Positions 38,083-53,000 of a stretch of DNA of 64,000 bases are shown in pieces. The stretch is from contig NC_005027.1 of NCBI RefSeq assembly GCF_000196115.1, positions 1,550,001 through 1,614,000 on the forward strand, in the 5' to 3' direction. The translations under genes and the position numbers were made by a program. This DNA comes from Rhodopirellula baltica SH 1. GTDB taxonomy: Bacteria; Planctomycetota; Planctomycetia; Pirellulales; Pirellulaceae. Within the stretch, counting starts at the first letter, position 1, and each line of letters begins with the position of its first letter. Under the pieces are notes generated by a model that was given only the letters and a program-made list of their open reading frames with translations, was not told where the DNA came from and searched no databases.

Positions 38083-41000
38083 TTAGTTCATCGACGCGAA
38101 GATTGAGTCCAATGCGGAAATTTCCGATTGCTCGGATTGATCCGCCTGATCCCGATCACTTGCCAGGGTTTCCACGACATCGTCGAGGCTGATCACAGCG
38201 GCCGAATCGAAGACGCTGGATGCATCCCCAACCGTTTTGGCTGCCGATTCGACCAATGGTTCACCAGCAGGTGCGGACGACCGGGAGTCATCGTCGCTGT
38301 GGGAATCGACGTCGCTGGTGGAAGTCGGGTCGAAAGCGATCGTAGCACTGGACGCGAGGACTCCATCAGAGACCGCCGAGTAGACCGAAGAGCTTGTTGA
38401 CGAAGCGAACAGAGGTTCGCCCGCACCGGTTGGGTCTTGGCCAGGACTGGTCAATTCGTTCAATCGGTTGATGACGTTCAAAGCATCCAATGCGGATACG
38501 GTTCCGCTGCCGTTGACATCGGGGTACTGAGGCAACGTGATTCCCGCAGGAATGTTTGCCAGGTTGATATCTCCGTCGGCTGCGTTGATTGCGTTGATGA
38601 TCAACAGAGCATCAAGCGGTGTGATCGCTCCGCTGTTGTTGACGTCATGGATCAACGATGGGTTTTGGTACGGGTTGTTGTTGATCGTGAACGTGTAGTC
38701 CTCGACCTCACCCGATTGAGCCAAACCACCCGATCCGAGGCCCGATTCGTTGGACAAACGGAAACGAGTTTGGATCGGACCCGTCACAGCCGTCGATGGC
38801 ACGTTGATGTTGACGGTCGTTCCACCGGTTCCGATGACGCGAGCGACACCGGAGCCAATGCTGCCGAAGCGTTCGACTTCGGTTTCATCAAACGTTCCGT
38901 CGCCGTTCCAATCGAACCAAGCGTCCAAGTAGAAGGCAGGTGTGACCCCACCCACTGTTGGCGATTGAACATCGATGACGAACTGAGTCGAGAAGCCAGG
39001 TCGCATCGCACCCAAAATTGCGACTCCGTCATCGCCATCGGCGTTGGAGTCAGCAGTTCCGCTGCCATTGTCGACGCCACCGGCATCGGCGGTGATTCGA
39101 TCACCCAGTTGGAATCCTTCCGTGATGACGTGGCGAGGACCATTCTCATTGACAGTGACAGGCGTGCGAGGATCAGCCGCGTCACCAAAGTCGAGCGGGT
39201 TGCCCACGAAGATGATGGCTTCGCCGGCGAGCAATTGGTTGCCGACTTCATCGGTGATTCGATCGCTGATCACAGACTGACCGCGAACCAAGGAGGCTCC
39301 TTCGATCAGGATGCGTGAGTCAGGTTGTTGAACCACGATGGTGCCAGCTGCGATCTCGCTCGCAAATGCGTCCGAGATGGCTTCGCCGTAGAGAGCAGCG
39401 ATTCGTTTGACGCCGGTTTGCGACATCGACAGGATATCGATGATTGGCTGGATCGCCGCCAACTTGGTCGCACTGGATTGTTCCAGTCCGGTGACGACTG
39501 CACTTCGGACGTCGTCCAAAGGCACGATCACAGGAATCGAAGCGGGTTGACCGGCGAAACCGGATTGCGACAACGATGTGTTGGCCAGGTTCAAGCTGTA
39601 TTGATCGTCGCCACCGAGGGTCACTCGTCCGCCGCCGATGTTGACAGGGGACAGACCCACGAAGTTGGCCGAGATGGCAGCCACCAAGGCGTTGGCAACT
39701 TGATCCGGTGTCGATCCACCGAATCCGCCACCAGGGATCGAAACCGCAACGACAGGATTCCCGTCGGCATCCACGGTGTTGTTGAGGAATCCGTCGAAGT
39801 CGAGTTCGAAGGTGACCGCTTGTGCCGTGCCACGCGAAATCGTGAACGTTTGACCGTCGGACAGCTGAGGCGAAACCTGGCCTTCTTCGGTTGGCACGAT
39901 AAGGCCAAAGCCGAATGAGGTGCCGATTTCGCTGTTGCCTTCGACAATGATCGAGTCGGTCAGCGAGGTGACGGAGATCGGCCCATTGGTTCCCGAGATT
40001 CGGAAGTTGCCGGTGGCTCCGGACGTTTCGACGTTCAGTCCCGCGGTGCTGATCGCGGCGAGCAGTTCAGCCGTGATTTGACGGGCGGTTGAATCCGTTC
40101 GGATTGCGACGACGACGTCGGCGTTTGCCGCGGCAACACCGTTGGAATCGAATTCGAACGTGAGTTCTTGTTGTCCGTCAAAGATCGAAACTTGTTGACC
40201 GTCGAAGTCGTTGACGCCATTCGTCGTGGTGATCAGCAGCGTGACGTCCAACACTTGGTTGGTATGACGCAGGAAGCTGTCGGCTTCGAACGAAACGTAG
40301 CTGTTTTCGCTGGCTTCGGTGGTGCCGAGCAACTGCAGACGACCGGTTTCGATCGCCGCGTCGTCAGCGACTTGCATGTGAATCGCAACGAGTTGCAATT
40401 CGGTCCCGTTGATGGCACGAGCGAAGATATCGCTGATCTGTTCCGCGGTAGCGGCGGCAGGCAAGCGAACCGGCACGTTTCCATCGGCGACGTTGGCTAT
40501 CGCTTCGGTGTCGAATTCGAACGTGACTTCGTTGACACCGTCAAAGATCGTCACGAGCTGTCCGTCAATGTTGGACTCGATCAGATTGGTGATCGGATTG
40601 ACCCGAGTCAACTCGCTCGGCAGGATCGACAGTCCGATGCCGGTGTCGGCTTCGAAGATCTTGTCGCCGACTTGCGTGGTGGCACCATCGGCGTACAGAC
40701 GGCCCTGTTGGGCTTTCAGAACACCAACTGTGTCACCGGATTGTGTGCTGCCGAGCAATTCGACGGTGTAGGTGGCATTGTTTGGCCACACACCACCGAT
40801 CGGAGTCAGGCGGATTTTGTTGTCGCCGGGCTCGTAGCTGAATCGATAGTCAACACCCTCGGACAACAACTCGACTTCGTCACTGTCGGAGAAGAATCGA
40901 CTGACGCGAACCAGTTCGGAACGAACGGTCGAGTCATCGATGCCGACTCCAGGGGCGGCGTCGGCAGGAGCGATTCCGTCGATGAGTTGAATTTCAAATG

Positions 41001-44000
41001 CATCGTGGATCGTTCCAACGCTGAAGGCTTGACCGGCTAAGTTGAACAGGTCGTCTCCGCGTGGCGATGTGACGACGAAGCGCGGTCCGTCGTTGTCGCC
41101 GCGTTCTTCCGCTCCGCGATCGACGAACACGTTGAAGCCCAGGCCGTTTGGCGAGGCAACGTTTGGATCGTCCGTACGAAGCTGACCGTTGAGGTCATAG
41201 ACAGGAGCAATGATCGGGCTTGGTGGCAAGCCAATCGCACCGCGAACGGTTTCGAGTGACGAGCGATCTTCCAGCGAGCTGATGCCGCTGTCGATCGTTG
41301 CCGTGCCGGCTTGTGGGGTGAAGACCAGATTGACCGGATCAACAAAGATTTGTTGGAACGGGCTGATGAACTGAGCGAACAATCCAGTGCTGCCAGCGGT
41401 CGCGTTGTTGGCGTTGCGGAAGAACGTGTTGCCACCGATGACCGTCAAGTCACCCGAGACGTCGACGTCGCCAGGAACATTGTTCTGAGGCGATGCAACC
41501 GCGATACCGGTTTGGAAGTTGGCAACGATGTTGTTCAAGATCGTCGGAGCAGAGTTCTGCTGGACGACGATGCCTTGGCTGCCAGGAGTGTAGATCTCCC
41601 GAGCGATCGTGGAGATCGCACCGATGCCGTCGATGTCGGCACCAGCGGCACCGAAGTCGAACGTGCCCGAACTGGACAAATCGGTCAAACGAACGAAGCC
41701 GAATTGATCATTCGGGCCGAAGCCGAACGAGTCGAGGTCGATCGTGTTGTCCGAGCCGAAGATCTGGCCGACCGAGAAGAACGTCACGCCATCACGGCTG
41801 ATTTCAACCGCGACGCGTTCGGGCGTTCCCGATTCGAAGATGACCAAGTCAGGGGCGGAGGTTCCGTCACCGACCAACAGGTTGTCTTGGAACAGGAACG
41901 TCGCTTGTCCGCCCGATCCCAACGAGAACGTGAATTGTCCCGAGGTCGGTTCTGGACCGATTCCGTGGCAATCAGGCGATCCCAAAGCGGCTTCGGAATC
42001 GGTGAATTCGGAGCTGACGTCCGGACCGAGCGACAACGTGTCTTGAACAACTGCGTCAGCGAACGAGATGCCGCCTTGGTCGAACAAGATCGATTCGAAG
42101 ACTTGAGGTCCGAGTTCCGCACCGCTTTCGATCGGTCCACCGACCAACGTGTTGTTGACGATGCGATCGAATCCGACTGGATCTTGTGTCGCCGATCCGT
42201 TGCCGTCCAAACCGGTGATGCGAATTCCAGCGTCCGCGTTGAAGGCGATGACGTTGTTTTGAACGACCACGCCTGGGATCAAGTTCTCGGTGTTGAGTTC
42301 GATCAGGTTGCGAGCGTAGGTGAGGATCGAAGGCGTCGCGTCACGCAAATCGTCCGAGGTGACTCGAGCGGATGCGTCACGGTTGATGTCGACACCAGCG
42401 TTGGAGCTGAACAAGAACCGGTTGTTCTCGATCATGATCACGCCTTGTGATTCGTCGACACGGTTGGTGTCACCACGCAAGTCAGCGATTTCGATGTTCG
42501 CGAACGTTGGGCGTCCGGCTGTGTCAGGTCGCAGGCTGAGGTCGCCATACAGGTTAATGCGTGTGTCAGCGTTGACCAAAGCATTTGGTGAGCTGGCACT
42601 GGCCGGTGGCACGGTTCCGTTGGAACGAGCCGCACTGCCATCGATCACAGCTTGGACTTGGTTGGAGTTGATCAAGCGAATGATTTCGTTGGCAACTTCA
42701 GCAGCCGATGCGGTGCGAGGCAATCGCACAACGACTCGATTGTCGTCGTTGACAAATCCATCGCTGGCACCGAAGTCATTTAAGATATCGAATTCGAATG
42801 TCAATCGCGTGTTGGCGTCGGCCAGCGTGAACGTTGCTCCGTCCTGGATTTCCGAGGCGGGCAGGGCGGTCAGTGTGATGCCGCTGCTGAGCCGTTCGTT
42901 GGTATCGAAGGTGCGGAAGCGAGCGTCGAAGGCGACCCCGCGAATTTGGATCGGTTCGCCGGAGGTGTCCAGTGCAACCAGTGATCCATCGTCGATGTTG
43001 ATGCCAAACGGACCGGTGAATCCGGTCAGGTCCAGTGCCGCACCGTTGCCGTCCAAGAACTGGCCGTTCGCATTGGCTTGGACTTGTGATCCATCTGGAG
43101 CAACTGCGACTTGCACCGCGGTGCCGTTGGCGTTGCGTTGGACTTGCGGTGTGAAGGCAGGAACTTCGCCGCTGCTGACGTATTCCGATGCGTCGCGAAT
43201 CTCCAGTTGATAGGAACCCGAAACGGTCGGCTGAGTCGGTTGGGCCGGAGTGGTCAAGTTGACCGACTGATCCAAGACGAAGTCTTCGTTGGCACCGATC
43301 GGGTTGGCCGCACTGACCATTTCGCCGCGTTCGGCGAACCCGATGATGATGTCGTCGATGAACGCTCCGTTGGATTCGTTGTCGGCGGCAGCACCACGGC
43401 CGTTGGCTCCGAAGCGATCCCCGTACCGTTGTGCGGTGGATGCAAACGGTCCGGAATCGTTGATCGTGAGGTTTGGCAGGCGAACGGCGGAACCGACCAA
43501 TGGAATCAACGTCTCGTTGCCATCGGTGAATCGGTTTGCCAAAGCTTGGCGAAGTGCCGCAGCGACTTCTTGCGAAGTGGCAGATTGGCTGATTCGAATC
43601 GGAATGCCCGGCAATGCGTTTTGCGAACCAACACGCAGTCCACTTCCGGTCGAGACGGAAACCGAACCGACGCCGTTGAACTCAACCACGGAGGAGTTCG
43701 CTCGAACGTCCAGTTGTGGGTTGATCGAAACGGTGACGTCGTAGCCACCGACTTGAGCTGCGTTGGTCGTTCCCGAAACGCGAGGATCGTAATCGCCGTT
43801 TTCAGGTCCGCTGATGCCGATGTAGATCACGCCATCCGATGGTGCCGTGACGGAAACGGTTCCGTTAGCTGCATTTTCGACCGCGAGCAAACCACCGGTG
43901 GGGCTTCGTAGTTCGACGCCGGTCGAATCGAAGAACCGAACGTTCAGATCAATGCCAGGGTTGTCGGCAAGAGTGCTGACGGTGATCGTCGTTCCAGCAG

Positions 44001-47000
44001 CCACTTCGACGCTGGACAAGTCCACGTCGCCGAGGTTGGTTACACCGGTTGTTGTGACGGTACCAAGCGTTCCGCGACCGGAGACTTGGGTGTTGCCATC
44101 AACATATGGAAGTGGTGTCGCTTGGAAGAGCAGGTCATTGCGACCAACAGCGCCGGCTGGGTTTGGGTTTCCAAATGGATCGACTGGATCAGATGCGTCA
44201 CTGAAGTCGAAGTTGTCGACGGTGGTGAACTGAGGCGATTGAACGCCGGTGTTCTGCTCGACGACGGCTTGCAGTTCCGCACCGATGTCCGATCGAGCGA
44301 AGTCAGCAATCGCGACGGAAACTTGACCGGTTTGAATCGATCGCGTTCCATCGTTGAGGACGTATTCGACGCCATCGATTTCAACAACGAAGGTTTCCGA
44401 TGCGTCGCTGTACAGTGCGGAGAGTTGGTTGCCGGTTGGGACAAGTTGATCGTAGTCGACCGTACCGTCGGTTTCGCCGATGACAGCGGACAGAACCCGA
44501 GCCACGTCTTCTTGTGACAGGTCGACAACTTGATCGACATCTGGATCGGCGTCGTCGAAAGTTTGGTAGACCGCCAAAATGTCGATCGGTACCAAAGCGG
44601 TTCCCGCGATTTGTGCGGTGGCATCAGCGGTGTCACGGAAACCATCGTCCAACAGGAATTCAGTCCCGTTGAGGAAGACGGTTCGGAATTCATCAGGATT
44701 GTTCTGATAGAAGACAGCAAGTTCGGCACCTGATGGAACCAAACGTTGAACGTTGACGCTTGTGTCGAACGTCGTGCTGACGGCCGCGGCGATCTCGGCA
44801 GCAGTCAATGTAGCCAGTGCGGTCGGTTGACCGTTGGTCACATCGATTTCAATTTGGCCGGCCGAAACGGCACGGGTACCGTCGGTCAAGATATACTCTT
44901 GGCCGTCGACGGTGAACGTGGCTTCGGCGGTCGGTCCGCTGTTGAATAGTTGCGACAGTTGTGCTCCCGATGGGAACGCAATGGTTGGCGACAGATCGAT
45001 CGAGAACAGTTGTCCGCCGATTGTGAATGTTTCGCCATCGGTCAACCCGCTGGCGGCAACGGTTCGGATTTCTGCCGTGTTTGTTGCGGTGGTACCTGCG
45101 GTTGCAAATTCAATTCGCAAGGCGAGGTTGCTTTGACCGGCGAACTCGTTCAGCGGCACGCGAGCTTGACGCCAATTGCCGGTGTTGTCGAACAACTGTT
45201 GAACGTCAACGTCAATGTCGTCGTCGTAGATGCCAGTTTGAGCCGGGTCATCGAACTCATCGTCGAAGCTGAAGTTGCCACGCGATTCGTTGTTGGTCGC
45301 GACCAAGTGCTCGACACCGAACTGATCGATGACGTAAACACGCAGGGTGTCACGGTCTTCAGCGAACAAGTCGTCGTCGTTGTCGGTTTGCGTGTCGTCG
45401 TCAACTCCGTCCGTTTCCAGGAAGTAGTTGAAGTACATCGTTGGCAAGTCGGCCGACGCGTACCCTTCCAAGCTGAACGCGTTGGATTGAACGATACCCT
45501 TGGCACCACCAGGAAGGTTGTAAGTGCTTTGGACGCTCTGGCCGTCCTGACGAACGTTTTCGTTGACGGTGTTCAGGTTCTGAACCGGAGCTTCACCGAA
45601 GTTGTAGTTGCCGTTGAAGGCACCCGCGGTGTAGTTGAACTGCAACGAGTTGCCGCCGGTATAGCCGACGCGAGTGTCGCTGAACGTTTGGTTGTAACCG
45701 TGTCCGGCGTCATCGGCACGAGCACCGGCAACGTGCCAGAGGTTGTAATCGAGGGTGCTGAAGTCCAGACCCAAGGCACCAAAGATGCCGGTTTCGATGA
45801 AGTTGCGTCCGCCAGCAAAGATTGGTTGAAGTTCGCCCAGCGTATTGAACGCATAGATGCGGCCGTTGCTGGTCGTCCCGAACAAGATGTCGCTGTACGC
45901 ACCGTCTTCGACGCTGTTTGGTCCGGCACGCAGACCGGTGAAGTTCAATCCGATCAGGTCGGTCGCGGTGGAGACATAGTTTCCAACAAAGCGGCTGCCC
46001 GTTCCATTGAGCTGAGCACTCGGTACGAAGTACAGACCACCATTGTCGCTGACGCCATACAGAGAGTTGCCGACAAGCTCGACACCGGTGATCGTTCCGC
46101 CGTTTGGCGACCCACCAGCACGAATGGCTCCGGTCACGCTGCTGACGTTGGCAATTGCACCGGTGATGGCCAGTGAGTTGCCTTGAGGCGTTGCGGTGAC
46201 GGTCGGCAAAGCACCGCCCGTGTTGGCCGCTTGAACCGCTTGCGAGATGCGGAAAGCAATCGTTTCGGCGGTGTCGGTCGGCAACAGGGTGACGGCAATG
46301 TTGCCGGCGGTAACGTTGTTGTTTCCGACCAATGCAATTCCGTCAGCAGGCGTCGCACCAGGACCGGTCAACTGAACGTTGGTTGCGGTTGGCAGTGCCA
46401 GTTGAGTTCCCTTGGCCGAAACCGGAATGCCTTGTTGGCGAATCACTGACGCCAAGTTGTCGATGAAGACAACCGCGTCGGATGTCCGATCCAGTTGGAC
46501 TCGGATGTTACCCGGTGGAATCGCGGCGGTGGAGTCGGTGATCTGGAACGTCACGGGTGCGTTGCCGGGTGTTTCGACCGTCAACAGAGTGTTGTTCAGG
46601 ATGCTGGCAGGATCCAACGTCGTGTCCGTCGCGATTGGAATCGCGGCGTTCGGCAATGTTGCTCCGGTCAGGGCATCGGCTGGCGATGCAGCCAAAATGG
46701 TGAAGCCCTGGTTCAGTTCGAACGTTTCGGTTTCGGTACCGTTGGTCAAGCTGAACGTGTCACCGTCGAACAAACGAGCCACGGGCAATCCGTTGGCGTT
46801 GTTGGCCGTCGCGTTGGCGATGCCCAATTGGGTGTCTTGGTTACCGATTGGAATCGACGTGTCGATCGCACCGATTTCGCGGCGGTCGGTACCTGCACCG
46901 GAACCGGCCAATGTGAGATCGAATACCGGACCGGTCGCTTCGCCTGTTTCCTCGTTGAAGGCATACAGGATGTTCTGGGTGTAGGTCAGGCCTTGTTGTG

Positions 47001-50000
47001 CAGTTGGACGATTGCCGATGAAGAAACCAGTCTCGGTACCGAACCGTGCTCGGATGGTGATGCCTTCGACTTCGATTCCGTCGTCGCTGGCCTGATCCAG
47101 AATTTGCTGCGCCGGTGGGGCTTCGACGTTCAGATCATGGAACGTTTCAATCCCTGCACCAACACTGAGCGGTGCACTGAGCTGACCGGTGGCGGTGTCA
47201 ATTCGGTTGTAGGTCCACGTGGTGTCGCCGGCGGGACGGTCGTCGTACCCGGTGTAGGCAAACAGTTCGCCGTTGGCAGTGAATGCAATGTCGCGAATTT
47301 CGTCGCCGAAGTTACCGATCGTGCCGTAGTTTTCGCCCGTGAATGGGTTGACCACGAACAGAGTCGTCCCTGTGTTGACGTACAAGACGACGTCGTCGAG
47401 CGAGTAGTCGAGGATCGAGTTGTCATCGAACAAGACCGGTTGGACTGGAGTCGTTGCCGTTCCTGGGTAGAAGAAGCTCGAGTTCGAGAAGTTTTCCTCC
47501 GCGATGCGTCGGATCGAATCGACAGGTTCCAATCGCAACAACGGGTTGGCGGTGTCACGGTTGGTGAATTGATCCAACACAGCAGGTTGACGTGATTGGT
47601 TCGAAATCGCGACGTAGTAGGTGCCTTCGGGCAGTTCAGCCGAGCCGATGTATGGGTCAGCGGTTCCGAACGATCCGCGTGATAGATCCGATGGGTCGAA
47701 ACCTGCACCAGCGGACGACTGATCGTCGGCAACATTGCTGTCACCACCGATGAGTACCAACTCACCCAAAGCGTTGAAGACATAGAGTGCGGTATCGGCA
47801 CGAGCCAGACCATCGGAGTAGTCGAGGTCGAACACGGTTGCCAAGTACAACGCCGCGTCATCCCGCGTCAGTTGCTTGTAGTCGATTTCGAATTCGTACC
47901 AGTCGACGTCGCCGCCGTCAGTCAACGATCCCGAGATGTTCTTCGACAGGCTGTCGCTGGACAATGGACCCGCAGCGTTTTCGAGGTCGATGTCGACTCG
48001 ATCGACGCCACCGGAATCACGGTTCAGAACGATGCTGCCATCGGCCAAGGTCGTGATCGTTCCGTCGGAGGTGTACTGTCCGTCGTAAAGACCCAAACGT
48101 TGTGCGTCGGCAAACGTGTTGTTAGGTGATTCCGTTTCGAAATCATCGCCGGCCAGCGGGCTGTGCATCGGACCACCGATGACTTGGACACCATTGGTCG
48201 CGAAACGAACGTCGCTGTAGCGAACCTGGGTTCCCGCGAACACGTCGTCTTCGCCCAAGCGGATTTGCAGCTGGTAGCTACCAGTCGTACGGCCTTTGCC
48301 CAGCGAATCGCCACTGGTCAAGAATCCGCCACCATCAGGCAGTGTGACCGATTCCGCGGTGTCGGTCAGTCCGCTGCGAACACGAATGTGATACAGCAAA
48401 CGTTGTCCCGTCGTGCCCGGCAGGATGATTCGCATGCCGGCATCGCGAGCGTTGGTCGAATAGTTGTCTTGGAACAACGAGTCGTCGGCGGTGGCATCCA
48501 CCAACGTCGTTCCGAGTCCCAGAACTTGATCGATGTCGTAGCCGTTTAGGCCACCACCACTGCGACGAGCGACTTCAGCACGCAGAGCGGCACGACGTGC
48601 GGCTGCGTTAGGATCGGTCGGATCGACGGAGAGTAGTTCTTCAATTTGGCGGGCTTCTTCGAGCGAGTCGTCCGACAGGATCAGCGTGTTGCCGTTGGCA
48701 TCGATCAGTTCAATGACCGTGTCAAGATTGGAATTCGTTCGGTCGATGTCCAACCAAACTTGCGTGCCAGCCTCTGCGACAAAGGCGTAAACGTCTTCGT
48801 CACCACGGCTGCTGATTTCACCTTCGACGATCAATCCGATGCGACGTGATTCGTCGCCGGCTGCGATCGATGGGGCAAGTTCGCCGAGGTACTGCGATGT
48901 CGCAGGAGTCGCGTTGGTATCGCTGTTGCCAACGTTGCCTGGTTCATTTTCGCTGGTGATCGATACGTTCGCATCAGACGCTGCTTCGCGAATCGTGATG
49001 CCGTCCCACGATCCCGCACCATCGATGCTTTGTGGCAACGTGATACTGGCTGGGTTGGCCGGGTCGAATGGAATCCACTCGACGAACGACGTCAGGCGAG
49101 CAGCATCGGTGCCACCGCTGAGTTGCCAAACGTGAGCGGTTTCGATGTCGGCGGGTTGGCCGTTTTGGCTGATTGCCGTCGTGCCGCTGGAGACGCCATC
49201 GAAGTTGGCGGATCCGGCAACCGGTCCGAAGGCACCTGGGATGTCGCCGTTGATGTTGGCGGCGATGTCGAAGTTCAGTCCGTTCTGAACGGTGTTCAAA
49301 CGGTTGAGCAAATCGCCTGCGTCATCGGTCACCCAGCCGCTGTACGAAGCGTTGAATTGGTTGATCGAATCGTTTTCGTAGACACCACCGTGAGTGAACC
49401 CAACGCGAGCGGTTTCGTTCAACGTCATCAAGCGGAAATCAGCTTGGCCGGGCGTTCCGATTTGATAGAGAACATCAGCATCGTCGGCGGTGACACCTTG
49501 ATCGAGGTAGCTGATGACTCGAATCGCACCGATGTTACCGGCAGTGAAGTTTGCACCGTCGACGGTTTCGAAGTCGAGCTTGGTGTAGGCAACCGCGCGG
49601 TTGTTGACGATGAACGTTTCCGCGGTGAAACGAATCTCACGGCCGAACGCAGTGAAGACTCCGCTGCTGCGAACTCGGTCTGGGCCAACCAAAATTGGGT
49701 TCGGGTTGTCGTTTGGTCCAAACGCATTGATCAATGGAATGCGTGTGCGTGTTCCAAAGTCGTTGGTGACTTCGATGAAAGTCGTGTACAGGAACGCGTA
49801 GTTTTGCTGAGCCAGCAAAGCACCGCCGTTGTTCTGGTCGATTCCAGTGACGACGACGTTTTGCAGTTCACCAGCACCCAAGACAGTTGTGCTCAAGTAA
49901 CCAGGCGAGTTTGGATCGATGTCGTTGTCGATGGTCGTGCCATTGTCGACTTCGGTTCGATCGGTGCGATCGTACTCTTGCCCCAGTGGCAACAACGCAG

Positions 50001-53000
50001 GCGTTTCTTGTCCACCACCGGTGTCACTGGTCAAAATCGAAATCGGGTTGCCATCGGCATCGACTCGAACGCCGTTGTTGTCAGTGTCGATGTTCGCACG
50101 GCCGTCTGGCGTGAAGCCAGCACCAACGGTGTCGTCAAGCAAACTGGTCAAGACAACAGGGAAGTCCGGTTGGCCAACGATCTGCAAACTGCCACCGATG
50201 CGATCGGCGATGTCCAGCATCTCGTTTTCTGCCGTCAACAGTGTGCCACCGGCGACAATGCCCGCTTGGCGACGCAGCAAGACGTCTTCGACATCGAGAT
50301 CTTGGTTTTGGAATTTGACGACCAAGGATCCACGAGCGTCGCTTTCCAAACGCAACCCACCGTAGATGTGTTGGTTCGGGATTTCGATCATGTCGCGAAC
50401 GATGTGAACGATGTCGGTATCGTCCCAAACAACTTCGGTTGCGACGGTGCCACCGCGAACTTCCAAACCGTTCAGTCCGGCGGTGATGATGCCCGCGGCA
50501 ACGTCGTCATCCGAAACGGTTGCCGAATCAATCGCGTTGCCCGCGATCAGTGGACCGCTGTTTCCTGAAATCTCATAGCGATTTAGGCTGTCTTCGAGCG
50601 AAGAGCCGGTTCCGAAATCACGCGACGCGGTCGAGCGACCTGGGTCGGTGACTTCTTGCCATGAGAAACTGTTCACGTCGAAGCTCATCGCCGGACCACT
50701 GCCGTCGACGAATTCGTTGTTCACAACCACTGGTTGAGCACCACGGACGAAGACCGTGCCGCTGGCGTTGTTGACGCGACCGACCCGTTGTTCGCGTGGG
50801 TCTTCAGGGTTGTTGGTGTTGTTGCCGCTGTCGTTCAAGAAGCCACGTCCATCGGCGTTGCTTTCGAATCGCGAATTGGCGACTCGCAGACCGCTTTGGT
50901 GAACTTCCAAAACGTTGAAGCTGGCAAAGCCACCTTCGATTCGCGATGTTCCACCGCCACCGGCCAAAACGGCATGGTCAAACGATGCGTCCGCACCGAA
51001 GGCCAGGTAAACGCCGGACCAGTCGCCGGGCGTCAATTCGTTTTGCCCGTCGTTAGTTCCTTGAGCGATGTTGTTGGTGTTGAACGCTCCGCCGGTTCCA
51101 TACCGAGCATCGTTCAGGCTGGTCAGGATGATCGGTTCTTTCGCTGTGCCTTCCGCGTACAAGTGCGATCCGAAGGTCACGTCGATGCGTGCACCATCCA
51201 GTTTGACGATCATGCCTGGATCGATCACCAAACTTGGGTCCAGACGACCGGCACGGGCTTGCAATGGAGCCGTGACGGTGAGCAGATCCAAACGATCGGT
51301 GCCGATCGATGCAGCATCGGTGAAGGATGTTTGCGTCGCGTTGAGAACGCTGACTTGACGATATTCGCCCACCGTTCCATTGCTGGATACTTCCGCACGG
51401 TAAACGATTCGCGATGCAAAACCGCTGCCGGCTGGAGCGGCGGGAATTCCGGAAACGCTGATCGAACCTTCGTCGATCATTTCGATGATTTGCGATTCGC
51501 TGCTTGGTCCCACTTCGGTTCCGTCGGCGGTTGCGAAGGTGAACCGATACACGTATCGACCTGGCTCGACCATTCCCGTTCCGCCACCGGCAGGGTTCGG
51601 GATCGAGCTGGTTTGAATCGTGCTGCTGGCTCTCGCCAACAACGTGCCCGCGATGATGCTTGGGTTCAGCAGATTGCTGCCTTCGGCCGTCGAGTCGCGG
51701 TACGACGAATCGCTAGTGTTCAAACGTGCGACCAAGCGGAATTCGCCAGGGTTTCCGTTGGCGTCAACAGTCGCTCGATACAGACGACGACCGGAGAAAT
51801 CGCTGGATGCCGAAACGGTTGGAAGACCTGACAACTGAACCGAACCGTTCGCACCAACCGTGACCGCGGTGGTGTTGTCGCTTGGTGTCGATTCGAAGCC
51901 GTTTTGGTCAACGAATGTCATGCGGTAGACATAGTTGCCCGCGGCCAATCCATCAGCGGTCGCTGGAGTGGACGTTGCAGCGGTGCGAACCAACAGAACG
52001 CTCGGGGCTTCGTTGGCGGCATTGACGCCACCAGGATTGCCCTCAATCAACAAGTTCTCGGTCAGCACGTGAACAATGTCGGTGTCATCGAACCGAGCGT
52101 TGACCTCGAGCGATTGGAGATCGCCGCCGGTTGGTGTCAGCAGACGAATTTGCAACCCGTTGATCGAGTTGTTCGTCAGCACGTTGCCGCGGATGTGAGG
52201 TCCAACGCGAGTGACGTCGCTGGTGAAGTACGAAGGAGTCGACGCTCCAGGAGCAACCTGGTTTTGATATTGCGATTCGTCGAATCGTGTTTCTGCGAAT
52301 GTGTTCGGCGTGGCTGCAATCGCGGCTTGGGCCGAGTTTCGAATCTGGTTGTTCAGAATCGTCGCGCGGACATCGGCAAGCTCGATTGGTGAGATCGTCA
52401 GCGTTTGGCCATCGACCGAAACCTGACCACCACCATGCTGGATGTCGGCGTATTGGATGTGGTTGAGGAAGACGGCGTTGTCTTCCATGTTGATCTTGCT
52501 GTCGTCGGCGTAGTCGATGTCCCCACGCAGATCGATACCGCCCCATGAGCCGACTTGTCCGTTCAATCCGACAAAGCTGACTGCGTCGTAAGGCGTACCC
52601 AAAATTTGCAGTGACGAGTTGCTGCGATCGACCGATTCCGAAGTGCTGCCAACGCCAATTCGGCTGCGTGACATTTTGAATTCGGAACCACCGTCGATGA
52701 CCAACGCGATGTCTTGTGGAACATCGAGGCTGGAACCGTCCTTCAGGGCGTTCCCGAATGCTGAACGTCCAATTTCGTAGCTGCCGCCACCGATCACACG
52801 AATTTTAGTGACAGGTGTGCCACCATTGTTCAAACGGAACTCAGCCAAACGGATTGCGTCGTCAATCTCGGCGACTGGTTTGGTTGGCGTTCCCATTGTG
52901 ACGAACAAGTCAAACTGGTTGACGTCGGTCGTCGTGAAGTTGCGATCGGGGAGGTTGGTGCCCGTGACGCTGTCGACATAAACGACGGCGTCGGGGTTGG

